Origin: Stichopus chloronotus
Lineage: Eukaryota > Echinodermata > Holothuroidea > Aspidochirotida > Stichopodidae
Direction: 5' to 3'
Assembly (NCBI GenBank): GCA_021234535.1
Contig: CM037829.1
Span: 32,398,962 to 32,462,961 of the forward strand
DNA length: 64,000 nt
Part shown: piece after piece, positions 37,272 through 51,119 of the stretch
Numbering within the stretch: position 1 is the first letter of the stretch
Layout: the number at the start of each line of letters is the position of its first letter
Translations under genes and position numbers: made by a program
The notes under the pieces: model-generated
The model's database searches: none
Told to the model about the DNA's origin: nothing
The model's input: only the letters and a program-made list of their open reading frames with translations

Positions 37272-40200
37272 ATGTCTTCTGTTGGTGATTTCTTAAACAA
37301 ATTCCTTTATTACACGGTCGATGGACCTGTGACAGCTGTCAGAGGTAATTATTTCTAGCCTTTTGTCTTTACTGTAAATCATAACATTACCGTAAGCTTC
37401 GCCTGTAACATTAGAGCAGTTTTTCACTATCATGCCCACCTTTTAAAGTTAGGAGAACGTTATTATTATTAACGTGAAACGTTAGGCCTTACGGCTTTAG
37501 TTTAGGCCTAATTTTACTAAGTTGTTAGGATTACGTTTCAGTCTCTACTAGTACTAGTACTATTAGTATTACTAACTACTACTGTACTAAGTTAGTTTCT
37601 AATTGCTCTAGGACCTAAGTTTGTCTTGACAAAGCCCCAGGGCAGGTTACTGTAATTCAGATTAGGCCTAGTTGATGGACTAAGACATGAACATATCAAT
37701 TATCAGTACACGTATTAGCTATTAATTATCAGGATTGCAAAGAAAAGGCACGGCTCGAAATTCGAATTTAGAATCCATGACTACACGCACACAATAGACT
37801 GTTAGACATGATAATAATATATGCTTGAATGAACACTGGTACTAGTGGTAGTATTACTGCTGGCAATAGCATGTATATTGTAGGGTTAGCATATATATTA
37901 CGGTAGGGTTGGGCGGTACTAGGAAAGTCATTTCCGGGATTCGCAAATACTTTGTGGAAGCACTTGTAAAAAGTTTCCTTTGTGCTGTTTCAGTAGGGCT
38001 TGAGCGCAGTAGCATGTATAAATCTTCACGCATCTACATAAAATCCTTGGAATTTCTAGCTGCTGGAAATTCAAAATCCGTATAAATCTTATGTCTTGTT
38101 TTCGCAAGTTTAAAATTCAATCTTACTACTAGTAATTTGATCCAATATGCTATGGATTGTACCTCGAAATCTGTTATTTTAACCAACATGTACTTGAGTT
38201 TATGATACGATGTAAACCTGCTAAACTTCACGCACCTCACTAACGTAATCATGGCAATCATTACATGAAAAGTGCCCTTTTAAGCAAATCCTGTGGCTCA
38301 ACCTATGGTACAAGCCTGTGAAAAAGCTAGCAACAAAAATGGGCAGGAAAAATTCCATTGCAGAGTCAAAATAATGATTTGAAAATTTGTAACATTCGGC
38401 AGAAACTGCGAATAGGATGCTCCAGCGTACAGTACCTCTCCTATGCAAGTGCAGTACCGTAAAGTCGACTATTGTAGTCAAAAATTTGTCCAACGACTTA
38501 GGTCATCAAATTTTAGGGCTTATTTTCTAGGGGTGCGTAAAGTTTGGCAGTGTGCGAAGTTTGGTGTATGTACTATACTGTATATAGCAAATACACACAA
38601 CTCATTGTGTTCGTCTCATCTCTCGTTTACAGGTATTCCTAAGTTTGTCCGAATGTGTATCTGTGTGAGTTCCAAATTAAAGTCCAGAAACTTTTCCAAA
38701 TATTTGCTCAAGCATATTGCAATGAATACAGCTAATTTCATCCAAACTAGTGTTACATGTCACATTCCAAAATGTCAACTTTCACAATTATCCAGTAGAA
38801 AGAAAATCAAAGAAGCTTTCCACCCAATCTAGCCCTTATTGTGCACAAACTGATAAATCCACCTCAGGAGCTCATTTGAGAAATGTTGCTGATTATTTAC
38901 AGTACGTACTGTATCTCTTTCAGCAGAAGTTGTAGCAGCAGCAATTGGATCAGTGGTCAAAGTCAGATAATGCAAACTGGACAACTAAAGATGCACAGTA
39001 GAGATTACTTAAGTATAGATTTTAAAGGGGCTCATTGATTTGGTATCAATCAGTTTGTGATGATTTCGAAGGGTATAAACACTCGACAGTACTTATAATT
39101 AACATAATTAATGAAGTTTCACATCCGTAGTTATGAAAACTTTCAAACTTTTTGAATTTTCGACCCTTACTTGTACTGGCTGTGTGCCTGTGATGTAGTA
39201 TGTCTGGTCAAAAATTTCAGAAACTAAATTAAATCATTAATTCCTCACTCATTTATCTTCCTTTGTATGTGATACACTGGGATCCTCATTGTTTGACCAT
39301 TTGTCATGAGCAATGGAAACTTTACAGTTTTCAAAAAATTTATTGTATTTCACAAAACAGTTCAATATCTTTAATGTACATGATACAGTTATTACTCTTT
39401 AGGATAGATGAACTGTACTTCATGCTGGGATTTTCATTGCCTGGTCTAGATCGTTACTAGTAAAATGTAGGCAAAGTCTGTTGTAGTTTTTCAAGGAACA
39501 AACTGCATAAAAGTAGGTCAGCTGTTCAAACACTATTATTACACACACTGTACACCAGGCTAGGCTAAGTGCAATCGTTCACAGCAGTGAAAATTGAAGT
39601 TTTTTTGTGAACTATTGAATTGAAAATGAGATTTATTTTTGGTTCATATCAACATGATGTAAGAGTATTAAACTTACATTTCAAGGAAAATTGATAGTTT
39701 ACTTTTGTTTAGATGGGACTGGTACCAATATTTCAGCAGAACCAAGTATATAGAAGTACCAATGATACAGTACTTCCTGATAGGTCAGGTGTACTTTATG
39801 TGAGTATCAATGCCAACAATACCAGTAGAGACTTAGATACTGATCTACAGCCCAACGCTTATTTTAAGAAGGGTAACAGTGATAATTCTCACCCTTGACA
39901 TGTGGATATTCCATATTAAGCAGATTGACCCTACTGTTTTTGGTCAAGGTGAACAGTCGTCTTAGGTCATAGAGATCATATCTGTAAACGTCGCAGTCAT
40001 GATATCGTAAAATAAGCAGTGTTGATGATGCGCCATATTATGTAGGCAAATCCTTTTTTTTTTTTTTTTCTTGTGGTCACTCTAAAAAACTGAAACTCAT
40101 CTGAAGGCCATTTACCTCAAGATGGGAAGCATGTAGTTTTCACACTTGGTACATTTGATATTCCTACTCAATAGATGAGGATCTGAGGTCAACAGCAGTT

Positions 40201-43200
40201 AAGCTCTGGGGACTCCACTCCACTGCTACAGTACTATAGAATTACTTGGCTTTAACAGTGGTTCCAAACATTCAGTCTGCAAGAGCCATTTCTGCTAAAC
40301 ATAAATCTGAATGTTTTATAACAAATTCAATGAACTATCATTGCATTCTTGCATTCAGGTTTATTGCAGTTACTGTGTCTGATGTAAAGAACCACAAGCT
40401 CTGGGAAGGAAATAGCGAAGTTTGTGGACTACCCAGTCGATGAATCACAGATCACGTGTGTATAAGTGGTGCATGTGTATAAATTTCCAAGCTGAGACAA
40501 AAGTGCCCATTTTATGGAAGGTAGTGATTTCAAACAAAAAGAGTTGGAAAAAAAGACTAATTTTGACTTTTTCTCTGCAGGGTTCATTGAAAGACAACAT
40601 GAGAAGCGGGAACCATTTTACTACTACCACAGGCGATTCAGGAGGGTGCCTGGTATAGAGGAATGTTACGAGGGTGACCATGTATGTATATATGAAGCGG
40701 ATATGCAGTTTAACAGAGACAGGTTAGTCTTCATTGTGGCTCAGATGACACCATCATACTGTAGTGTGCCTTATTAGTCTAGTATTACAAGAAAGTATGT
40801 ATATTCCAGAGACTAGAAATTCAGTCCTATTCACTCAACTTCCCTTTTCCTAGCTTGGTCTATTGCTGAGATATAAAATGTTGAAAGATATTCAATTAAA
40901 GGAAATAAGCAGTCGTCCCTACTTTAATTGAAAATCATCAATATCTCGCAATTTTTTTATCTTCTTGCAATTCTCCTTTCTCTCATAAGTATTTTTCATG
41001 GTGTCGCTGAATAATCAAGGTGTTATGCTGCAAAATTAAGCCATTCATCAACAAAAATTGATATCACATAATGAAAAAAAGAGCCATTCTTGAATTGGCA
41101 TAGCGGGGTATACTACCTTATTCAGTTTGGGGTGACTGCATTTGCCCTTTAATTTGAACTTGAAAAAGTCAATTGCACAACACTTTGTGACGTCCGTCTT
41201 GTACAACTCACATTACATATAACTTTGAAAAGTTTACTGTTTTGTTACATAACATGTTGTATGGAGAGGTCTTGTAGAGTCAAATCACCCCAAAACAGTA
41301 AGACAGTGATCACATTTCATAAAATGGCTTTTTTAAAAAAAAAATGAAGGAAGTAATTTTAGCACTACAGGAATGACATCACAAATTCACAAGTTATTGT
41401 GCAATCTGCCACTTTAATTTGAGTGGATAAACTGCAACAATTAATGTCTCGGCTCAGGATTGTCCTGTGAAAATGGGAGTTTGATCACTTGAAATCAGTT
41501 TGTAAGGTTTGTCGTAAATATGTCTGAAAGTGTACTTTTTAAAATACTGTAGAACAAGTTTTGCTATTGTGAGGGACTTTTATCATGATACACTTAAAGT
41601 TTAAGTTGCTGAGTTAGAAATTTCACCACCTTTCAAATTTTTTAAGCATCCTTAAACTGGGTTGCTATGTCCTGGAGAAAGTCATGAAATTTTATTTTCA
41701 TTTTCTAAACCTTTAAAAAAAAGGCCATGAAATTAGTAAAATTGGAAAAAGCCATGAACTTTGGAACAGACTGCTAATCTTTTCTGAGTCAAAAATATTT
41801 ACTTTGTGTAATGATCACCACACTGTTAGTCTTTGGTCAAATTTGGTCTTGACTTGGTCAGGTCAAAGGTCATGAAATAGGCGGGAGAACTTGGAGAAGT
41901 GATGAAATTTTTTCCCTGAAGTAGGAACCCTGTAAAAAGATGACAATACTGAGGTTTAGTTTTGATAAATTTTTTTTAAATAAAATGAAAAGATAGGTTC
42001 TCTTAAAAACTTGCTTCAGACGGTGCGAATTAGCTGCCCTCATGGTGCATTGGTTGGCAATATGTATTTAACATGTCTTCACTTTTTTGTATATTCCTTT
42101 TTATTTCCAGTCAAGCTCTGTCAGTGTCACTTTTTATCTTTTCATGCAGGAAAGTTGAACAACAGATCATTAACATACTCAGGGAAGAGTTGAACGTTTG
42201 TTTTAGGGTAGAAGGAGTGAATGCCCAACAGAAATGTAAGAAAGAATTGGAGGATCTTGAAACGGCTAGCGATAATTATGAGACCAAGTGTAAGTAGCTG
42301 CTCTGTTATGATAAGGAAGAAACCCCCCTCCCCAAAAAAAAAAATTAATAGGCAATTGTTTTTTATTCTTTTCTGAAAGTCAATTTAAGTCCATTTTGCC
42401 AAAGATGAGCCTTAGGTGTCACTTTCTAAGGGACTTACCAGAAATGCATTTGTGAACTTATCATATAAGCTGATGGCATGATTAAGATTCAAGAACAAAG
42501 CTTTATGTGACTTTATGTAGTGTTTTAACAAAAATTGTAGTTTGCCGGCCTTTAAACTAGTCGCTCAGCCCAATCACTTGCAGTTACATTCATAATAATT
42601 GTATACTGTACATTATAGTATACATATGAAAAATATTTGTAATAAGGTCCCAAAATATGTTGCATATTTTTAAAGTCTGCCCATTATTTAAATGTATGAA
42701 AGCTTCCATGCATCATAAAGGAAGCAAGTTAAAGCGGAAATCAGGGTTTGACTAAGAAAATCCTCCTTTAGTTGATTTCCCTTTCTAAACTGATTGTTCA
42801 CCGAAATATAGAGACGTTGGGGAGGTGTTTGAAGGTAGAAGAAATGGTAATTATTGCGTTAATTACTGTTGAATGAGAACTCGTAATATTTGTCGGGTAC
42901 AAAAAATAAACGTTCATGTACAAGACAAGACAGCCTCCTGTATACGATTATGACTTGTTTCTCAAAATTGTCCACATGTTTTGAGATAATCGTGATCATA
43001 TTTGTTAGTTATAACTCATTGTACGATAGCGGTGGGGAATTGTAGTGAAGCAAATTGTGAAAATAACTCTGATTTCCCCTTTAAGTTATCATGCAGTGCT
43101 GTTGTTTGCAAGTTGCATCACTGCTTTTGGCTCGTGGAAGATTACTCAATCCCATTCAAAGTATTCTTTTTAACCTGAGATTGAAATTGCTGATGTAATA

Positions 43201-43824
43201 GTTTACTTGTGCTTTTCTAGAATGCATTAGCAATCAGCCCCTTAAGCTGGCTCCCTATGTATCTGTAGTCCATGGCACATCGTGTGTTTGCCATCATTTG
43301 TCATGGGTTCAATCCAGTTCCACTCATATGACATAATCGACATCATTCCAATCTACTTTTTATTGGAGAACTTTGAAACTTAATAGAAAAGTGTCTGCGC
43401 GTCTGTCATTGGTCGATCGTAAATCTGCAAAGTACGGATGGGGGAGTGATTAAATCAGAAACGTACTGTAGGATTGCGGGAGGCTGACGACGAAAGACAG
43501 ATAAAAAAAAATGGATTCATGGAGAGCCAGCTTTATTCTAATTTCTGAGAGCAACAATTTGCTTTGAATTTTGAATATCAATGATCTGACTGAATGTACA
43601 TCAAACCTAGCTGCTCAGGTAGGCTATACAGCTACCAGCGTTATTAAAAAAAGATATAAGGAACTATTTGAGAGCCCTTCTCCATCTTCCCTGTCCTTTC
43701 CCATTCTTTACCTCCATGTGCAGATGGAGACTTGGGTTATGCAGCAACCTCCTACAGATGTTTGTTAAAACAAAAACAGAGGATGCTGAGAGAAAGGCAA
43801 AGAGAACAAGAAGCAACATCATAA
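37272..43824 (+). CDS. NDUFB10: NADH dehydrogenase 1 beta subcomplex subunit 10, 4 exons
   Basis: Accessory subunit (PDSW) of mitochondrial complex I. Exons 37272-37344, 40581-40722, 42150-42289 and 43724-43824 join with GT-AG junctions and consistent phases to 456 nt, or 151 aa (human 172 aa; this N-terminus is shorter). Landmarks are [36 protein letters not shown], then [19 protein letters not shown]. Four cysteines (53, 60, 89, 101) keep the CX6C and CX11C spacing of the human protein. These form the disulfides expected from MIA40-dependent import into the intermembrane space. No N-terminal presequence is seen, as in the family. A candidate poly(A) signal AATAAA lies at 44905-44910, implying a 3' UTR of about 1.1 kb. 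The gene is divergent from RPL3 and convergent with tektin-4. Confidence 0.95.
40900..41148. mobile_element. TTAA-flanked MITE in NDUFB10 intron 2
   Basis: Bounded by TTAA at 40896-40899 and 41149-41152. The ends AAGGAAATAAGCAGTCG and CTGCATTTGCCCTTT are inverted repeats related to family 2. The interior matches 23461-23760. Both NDUFB10 flanking exons are intact, so the insertion is tolerated within the intron. Confidence 0.7.
42733..43080. mobile_element. TTAA-flanked MITE in NDUFB10 intron 3
   Basis: A 348-bp element with TTAA at 42729-42732 and 43081-43084, and termini AGCGGAAATCAGGGTTT and ATAACTCTGATTTCCCCT. The termini resemble family 2 (AGGGAAAT) but the interior does not, so this is a sister family sharing end sequences. 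Confidence 0.75.
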
Positions 43825-46584
43825 GAGAGCAGCAGGACTTAAAGACATGAATTTTGGAAAAGTGATTCTTGACTTTCTTCTGTGACTGAAAGGGATACTC
43901 TGTTCCAGGAGGAGTAAACTGTACATGTAATGTGAAATCGATGTTTTATTCCATGGATTTTCTCTACCATAGTCCCAGGCATCAAAGGCTTCAAGTGATA
44001 TACAATGGCGAATCAGATCTGTACGTAGGAACATTACAAAGACAATATATCTGAATTATTGTTCATCAGTAACATTGACTGGCATTATTTGGGCCTTCAA
44101 TTTGATATCAGTGATGATAATTTGGGGGGGGGGAGTTATTGGAGTTGGAATGTGTTACGGCTTTCATATTTGGTGTCGTTACATTTGTTGTACTTGTAAT
44201 ACCTTAAAATGTGGAACAACTTTCGGCTTTTACCTGCTTGCCAGAGTATTGACAAGATAAATGCCTTGTTCAGTTTACTTGTCCCTGAAAGGCTATGGGT
44301 AGATTTTGAGGCTCGCCACATCTGATGTGGAAGTACAGAGGTATAAGATGGCAGTAGTCTGAATTTTATCATGTGTCATAGGCCAGAGAAAATTAGGTTA
44401 CTGTGCCTTGTTCCTCTTTTGTTCATACAATTTACGCTAATGATAAATTTCTTCACTTGAGTGCTTTTGTTTCGTGATATTAATGATAATTGGTTCTTTT
44501 ACCTCCAATAACCTGAACAAATGTACTTCATTGCTTTCATAAAATGGTTGTACTGTTGGAATGTCACTGGTGCACATCCTACTGTTTGTAAGATTCTTCT
44601 TGCGTACTTGAAACCTCAGTATGTTGGAAAGAGTTACAGGTAAGCAGCTTTTTTTTTTTAAAATGACCCTTAGTTTGATTGTGAAAGGAAGGTTAGGTGC
44701 AGTGATTGCAAGTCTCAGAAGACACCTAGCCTTATTCAATAATTCAGTCAGTGTGTTACATATGTCACTCGTCTATATTCCTTCCTAAAGCTATTTGATC
44801 CAGGTATGTTCCAACCCCATCTGTCTTATCTCATCTGTTGTTCTCATTGGGACATGGTTCCTTGTAATTCATTTGAACACTGACTTGTAGTGGAAAACTC
44901 ATGGAATAAATTTATTCTATTTGAAAAACAGAAGTGTTTGTTTCTGGTTTATTCTTCTTCTTCAAATGGATCGATTTAAAGTTCCTTTTGTTGCCTCCCA
45001 ACAGTTTGCCAATCAACTTATTTTGTCTAATATTTCATCTTAAATCAGTGAAAAGTAACGTTGCCAATCAAGTGCTTAAGTGCAAGCTAGCTGGGTTATT
45101 TTGAAAGGAAGGAATCCTTCAGGTAGGGGTCAGCTTGCATCTTCAAGGGAATTCCCTTCAGGCCAGATATATGCTGTTTCACAGATAGGACTTGATGCTA
45201 ACAACAACAATAAAAAAAACATGAACATCTAAAGATGATTTACAAATTGTTTAATGTATGATTGGAAACAACTTCAAATATTTATTGAGAATTGTCAAAT
45301 TATTTACAACTCATTTTACATTCATATATTTTTCTGTGCAAGGTCATGCTGGAAACTGAGACAACGTCATAAATTTGCCAGGTAGAATCTTGTGAAAGGA
45401 AAATGATTAATCATTTAGTCTCTTTTACTACTGACTGTATCTCACATGAAGATAGTGCATCATTATTTTGAAATCTGTGCAAATTTAACTTGTATGTGAT
45501 GAAAAGATGCTCCATTATTACATGAAACAAAACTTGAAGGGAAATTGGGCATTTATTTTACAAGAAACAATTATATTTTGAAACCAATGTTTTGTGGACA
45601 CAGAATTGATAAATCGTTCAAAATAGGGAAGGACAGTTGTCTTCTTTTCAAGAAATAAGTTTCTCATGAATAGAAATGCAGTTATTTGTTGCTCAAAAAT
45701 AATTTGTTCACCCAAACTTTTCAAAATTCAAATGATGCATCTTCTGTTACTCATCACATGCATAATGTTTTGAGTAGATGCAGCTTTAGCAGATGTTAAT
45801 TGATGAGACTGAATGATTTAACAGTGACTAAAGCTTTTTCCTTTGTATGCCATGTTGATGTACTCTAAACACCATATTTCCCTTTTAAAGACGATGTAAC
45901 TATACCAAACCTAATTGAGGTCTTGTAAAGGATTGTGTGAACTTGACATCCCACTAACAATTTGCAACAATGCAGCACCATGCCAATAATTGATCCAATG
46001 AAGTCTGATACAGACTTCAAAAAGTAAAAAAAAATCCTTTGAGTAGCCAAAGTTAGTTGTCTAAGGCTATTTACCCTATGTTTGAGCCATCCGGGGTTAC
46101 TTCCTTCAGTCTACCAGGCCAACTTCTGATGTTTTTGAACGTTTCAGGGAGAAAGAACAGGCAGGTAGGTAACATCGGATACTAGACAAGTATGGCAGTA
46201 AGTCTGGTACATGAACACTGTTTGCACTTTGTACCTTTCTGCATTACAGTGAAGTGTTCTTCGTTTACACAACACCAGTAAAAAAGCATAGTTTGTATTT
46301 CCACTGTAGAACCTTATTCCACCACCCTTTGCATTCATGTCAGTGTTGTCACTAACGTAACAAGTCAAGAAAGAAAGAAAAAATTAAATGAAGTGTTATG
46401 GAACAAGTAGGCAAAAGACACTGACAAATAAGTTGAAAGAGGCAAAGTGGCAGATGGGCCATGTTTGAATTTATTACAACAAATTTTACCGTAAAAGTTT
46501 CTCTCTTTTTCTTAATGTTTAGTTAAAATGCTGCTTGCTAAGGTTATCAACATGTCCAAGCAATACAAATGTGCAAGTGTTCCT
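43825..46584. other. Tail-to-tail interval of NDUFB10 and tektin-4
   Basis: Contains the probable NDUFB10 3' UTR (to about 44930), one family 2 MITE (45538-45884), and the tektin-4 3' flank. On the minus strand AATAAA at 46475-46470 would serve as the tektin-4 poly(A) signal about 110 nt past its stop. No other gene was seen. Confidence 0.6.
45538..45884. mobile_element. TTAA-flanked MITE, family 2, copy 2
   Basis: A 347-bp copy of the element at 16001-16342, in the same orientation. The right TTAA (45885-45888) is intact and the left is TTGA, one mutation away. The ends are AGGGAAATTGGGCATTT and AAACACCATATTTCCCT. Confidence 0.8.
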
Positions 46585-49500
46585 CTACCGGTAACCAACG
46601 AGTCTGGAAGTAGACGGGTAGCGTGTTCTGAATTTCAAGCACTTGTCTCGGTCAATGAAGACGCTGTTCTTCTTCAGAGCAATCTCCTTTTCCAGGGTCA
46701 TTCTGGTGTCCATCAAGTCTTTCAGTGAAGCTTGGGAGTCTGCCAACTTCTGGTTGAGGTTATCGATAGAGTTCTGAATCTCACCCACTTCTTGAACCAT
46801 CCTAAAGAAAAAGAAAAAGGGGTCGGGGATACAAATTTAACCGAGAAGGTAGTATGTTTCAGTTAACAGATTGAAAGGGTGAGCCTCATAACTTTTGTGT
46901 TCATTAGTGCATTTCACCACAGGCTATTCCTGTCTAAGTTACCATGACAAAATATGTTCTGTAGATTGCATTCCCATTTTAATCAAGGGTGATACAAAGT
47001 CTGAGATTTTAAGAAATCTTGTTTGTTGCAATCTGAATTATTCTCGGACAAATGTAAACCCATAGTTAAAGATAACAGGAACAACGACATAAGCCAATGA
47101 TTGATAGCCTATGTAGACTAAACAGAGAACAGAATTTGTGTACCACAATGTTTTAAGAAAAGGATCTTTGTATCACCTAGACATGACATTGCAGTATTCC
47201 TACAAATTAAAATGGTACCTAGTCCATACAAGGAGACGATACTAGCTTACAATCTGAAATTGAAATTCCACAAAACTAAAAATCTAAAAGCATCTGCCAC
47301 AAAGGTGTGCAGAAGGATGCCAATTATGAAAGCAAGTCTTCCATTGTGAGTGTACATCATACCGAAAGTGTTCTCTGCCTGAGGGGTGAATGACGGAGGG
47401 AGATTCCTCCCCCCACATGGTGTAAAAGAGCCCTCCCTCATTGTGGGGAAATATATACATTTCAACACAAGATAATGCATACAAATACCTACAACCACAT
47501 ATTTCCCAAATACTGTTTTGAAACTCAGATAGGGGGCAGATGAAACCTTCAAGATTTAAAAGAACGTCACTCGAGCAGAAATTATGAATGAAATGAGCAG
47601 AAGTGTACCTGAAGTGAGCAGGATCACGACAGAGTTCAACATTTGGCCTGTTGGTTCTGTTGTCCAATCTTGTCTGAGCCACCTTCATTGGCGCTTCCTT
47701 ATCTTTGATAGATTTCTCCAGGAGTCGGATGTTGTCCTCCATGGATGCAATTTCTCTCACAGTCTGAAACAAGTCAGGAAGCAAATTAGGTTGTCACAGA
47801 TTGCACTCACTCCTTGCAAGAACACTACAACTAAAGTAAGTTAAAGCATCTGAATTAACTTTTCTGCTCTTAAGAAAGGAACACAATTCGAGCAGGAAGG
47901 TTGGAGAATGTCAAGTTGCTTACACTTAACTGTTTTAAAAAGCAACAGTTCACAAATTTCGGAAACTCTTTCAGGATCTAATGATTTAAAATTTGATCTT
48001 GCAACCACAGAAATGACATTGGAGCCAAGCAAGAGTCAAATAATGACTGTCTTACCGACTCTAAATGATTTTCCATCTTCGTCTTGGCATCATTCATTTC
48101 TTCGATTCTACGAGCAAACTCTGAATTGACAGTGTTGCACTGCTCTCTCATGTCGTTGGAAGTGTCTGTGACGATCTGGTCGATGAGATTACGTAGCTGC
48201 TGAGAAGCCAGTCTTTCGTGCTCGGCCCTCACGATGTTATCATGTGAGAATTCAGCCCAGGACTCTGGTGTACTTTGTCTAAATGCAGAAAGATGAGGAT
48301 GCAAGTTAAAGTACGATCAGGATCATTAAAGTAGGATGTGCTTGTTTGAAGAAAGGTTGATCTTCCATCATATTCTTTTGTTTGACACCAATGTGAATAA
48401 TAACATGCTATGCCACATTTCTTTCACTAAAAATTTTATTATTTAGAGTATTACTTACGGTAGAAAGAAGAGCCAATTTTTTTTTTTTTTTGCTAAAAAG
48501 TTAGCCGGACTAGACCCTGTGCGACACTGCTACAACGAAACTCCTATGCAAACGCGTTTCCTTTGAAATTGGGCTATACTTGAAACGACTGTAAAAAAAA
48601 GGTCGTTTTTAATTTCTCACGAAGGTAACAATGCTGATGCATATCTAGTCCCTTAACATTCCTGAGGTGCCATTTGAAATATGTTTGACACAGAGCTCTG
48701 ACATTCATGGAGGGAAAGTTTCCATGAAGCAAGCCATACAGTGACAAATTAGGTCCCAAAATGTGCATGGTTGTTAATTCAATGAATACTTACACATTGT
48801 TGAATTTGGCAGAACCCTCCTTGTACTGGATTTCTGTGGAATTATTGTTGAGCCCGCTACACTTCTCATCAATTTCAAACGCTTGAACTTTGTCGGACCA
48901 GTCCATGGTGAGCTTGTGCTTAGCACCACGGTTTAATCTAAGTTATAAAAATAGAAGATAAAATGAGAAAAGCAAGTGCAGGCTTTTACATTTGAAAATC
49001 AAAGGCGTGTACACAACAGCTCTCCTAGGAGTTCTATGGTTAACTGTTTTCATAATTTTTACTGATGTTACATGCAACAGAAACCTTTCAAATGACCTTC
49101 TTTGACAATCAAGAGGAGTGGTAAATGACTTGCCTTAAATTCATTTTAGGCGAGTTAAGGTGCTGCTGAGCTATAGCTCGCATTAAATGAAAAGGCTTGC
49201 GATGTTCAGTATTCTGAGGGACTGCCCAATGGTGATCATACCACCAAAGTGATCATTTGGTGTAATGCACAACACCCTCTTCCACACAAGGGATATTCAA
49301 ATCTACTCTAATGGACAGCTGAGACTCTGCGGTATATTAAATGGGGGCTCATTTTGAAATATAACTAAAATGACTCTTTCCATCTTCCTAGCTATTTTAT
49401 CATTTTCTAACCACTCCCCCTCTCTCATCCCACCTGCGCTCTTGTACATATTGATAACAACAGTCATGAAATCGGGACTGCTAGTAGTGTAACATGGAAT

Positions 49501-51119
49501 GAAACGCTGGAAGGAATTCACTGCAGACTTTTCATTAATTTTAAATAAAATGCCCACAGCAATTTGCTTAACTGCAAATGAAACTACTAAAACTGGTAGT
49601 AGCAAGATAAAGGGGTAGGGGAAAGAAGGTACATAGAAGGCTGCCCTATTTACCATTAAAAACAAGACATACCTGAAAGAAAAACTAATGGAGGGCGGTA
49701 TACCAAAGCGTTCCATCTCAAAATCATTTGAACAGTGCCAAACATTCCATTCCAACCATCTGAACCTTTAGCAAGAGTAACGGTACTTCACGGAACTTAA
49801 TAGGGCATGCCCTACCCTCTCAGAAAAAGTGAACTGCAAACTTTGGTTCTGAAAATTTGCCAGCTGTCCATTTCAGTAGACCAGAGGATATGATACAAAC
49901 TGTTCTGGACAAATATGGCAAGTGGACAGCTGTTTGACTGGACTAAGCAAAGCATCTGCATGCATTATTTAGCACAAGAGTACATTTGCTACTTTGGGAT
50001 ATAACCCCACCACAAACAACAATATTGATTTGACCCTCCCATTCAAGCCCAGAGCCAGTGCTTGGTTACCTAATCGTATCTTTTGGACAAGAATTTTAAA
50101 ATGTTCCAGAGGAATACATCAACCATTAAGGTAGAAAGTTTACAGTTTTAGATTAGATACTTACTTGATTTGTCTGTCAGCATTTTCAATTGTTCTCTTC
50201 AGCAAATCTTGGACTTTCCTGATAATTTCGACTTCCTGTAGCAGACAAACAAAGTTTCAAATTAAAGAGCATCTTCAGAAAAAATAAAAATTGTTTGATT
50301 TTATGGCACAACATTCAAAATTCATTAATGTGGCAGTCACACAACATGTACAAACACACCTGAACTTTCAGATATGCGACCACCTGCTGAAGAATGAGGG
50401 AAGATAAGATTTCACTTAATTAACAGAAGTTAAAATACACTGGTGAGGAAGCCTATGCCATCTAGCTGACACAGGCCATAAGAAATACAATACTGACTGC
50501 AAGATTCCTCGTCTCCTTTCAATGTTAATATGCTCACCTTATTGAGTGCAAGTTCGACTCTGTCTCCAACAAGATCAACCTCTTGTCTGCGACTCCTACA
50601 TTCAAGGTTGTCTTGGGCAATTTTAAGAGGTATTTCCGTGGCATCTAAGGCATTTTCCAACCTTTTCTTCTGACCACAGAGGAGATCTGTTTCCTCAATC
50701 ATTTCCTTGATTTCTCTGTCCAACTCAACTTTCCAGAAGTTTATGTCATTCATCCTTTCAGCAAGTTTCTTTGTAGAATCTGCCTGGGTTCTCTGCATCA
50801 AAGCTTCCGTCTCATTTGATAACTGCTTGGATTCGTGTCTCAGCCTCTCTGCATTGTCACGATCTGTGAAACTCTGGTAGTACCTCTGGTAATTTGACTG
50901 GTGCCATTCCTCTGGTGTGTGCTTCGCTGAGCGGAAACCTGTCGAAGCAGGGGCACCTGTAGGTATACCAATGGCTCCACTTTCTCCGAGAGTTGCTACT
51001 TTAGCTAAACTTTTAGCGAGGTACTCATCTGTCTTGGTACCAATGGTAGTTGCAGCAGGCGCCACAGGAAAAGGGGGACTTCTTGTCCGGGAGAGAAGAG
51101 TTGCACCAGCGTCAGCCAT
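46585..51119 (-). CDS. TEKT4: Tektin-4, 6 coding exons
   Basis: Tektins are coiled-coil filament proteins inside the doublet microtubules of cilia and sperm flagella. Exons (minus, 5' to 3'): 51119-50538, 50235-50165, 48937-48794, 48278-48056, 47763-47609 and 46801-46585. The sum is 1392 nt, or 463 aa; human TEKT4 is about 435. The N-terminus (MADAGATLLSRTRSP) is low complexity. Then come TEKT4-like blocks ERLRHESKQL, RLENALDATE, LLKRTIENAD, TMDWSDK, ERLASQQLR and KDKEAPMKVAQTRL. The tektin nonapeptide RPNVELCRD is intact at residues 379-387, and the end FIDRDKC...TRYPS...LVGYR matches TEKT4. Long heptad-rich helices dominate. An acceptor (TTTCACAG at 51127-51134) just upstream of the ATG implies a 5' noncoding exon. 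The TEKT4 call, rather than another tektin, rests on these blocks. Confidence 0.93.

Noticed and set aside
39713..39898. Extra exon inside NDUFB10 intron 1
   Set aside because: A TTTGTTTAG acceptor precedes an open frame, but in the phase set by exon 1 it reaches a stop after about 13 codons. The direct exon 1-2 junction already matches the family.
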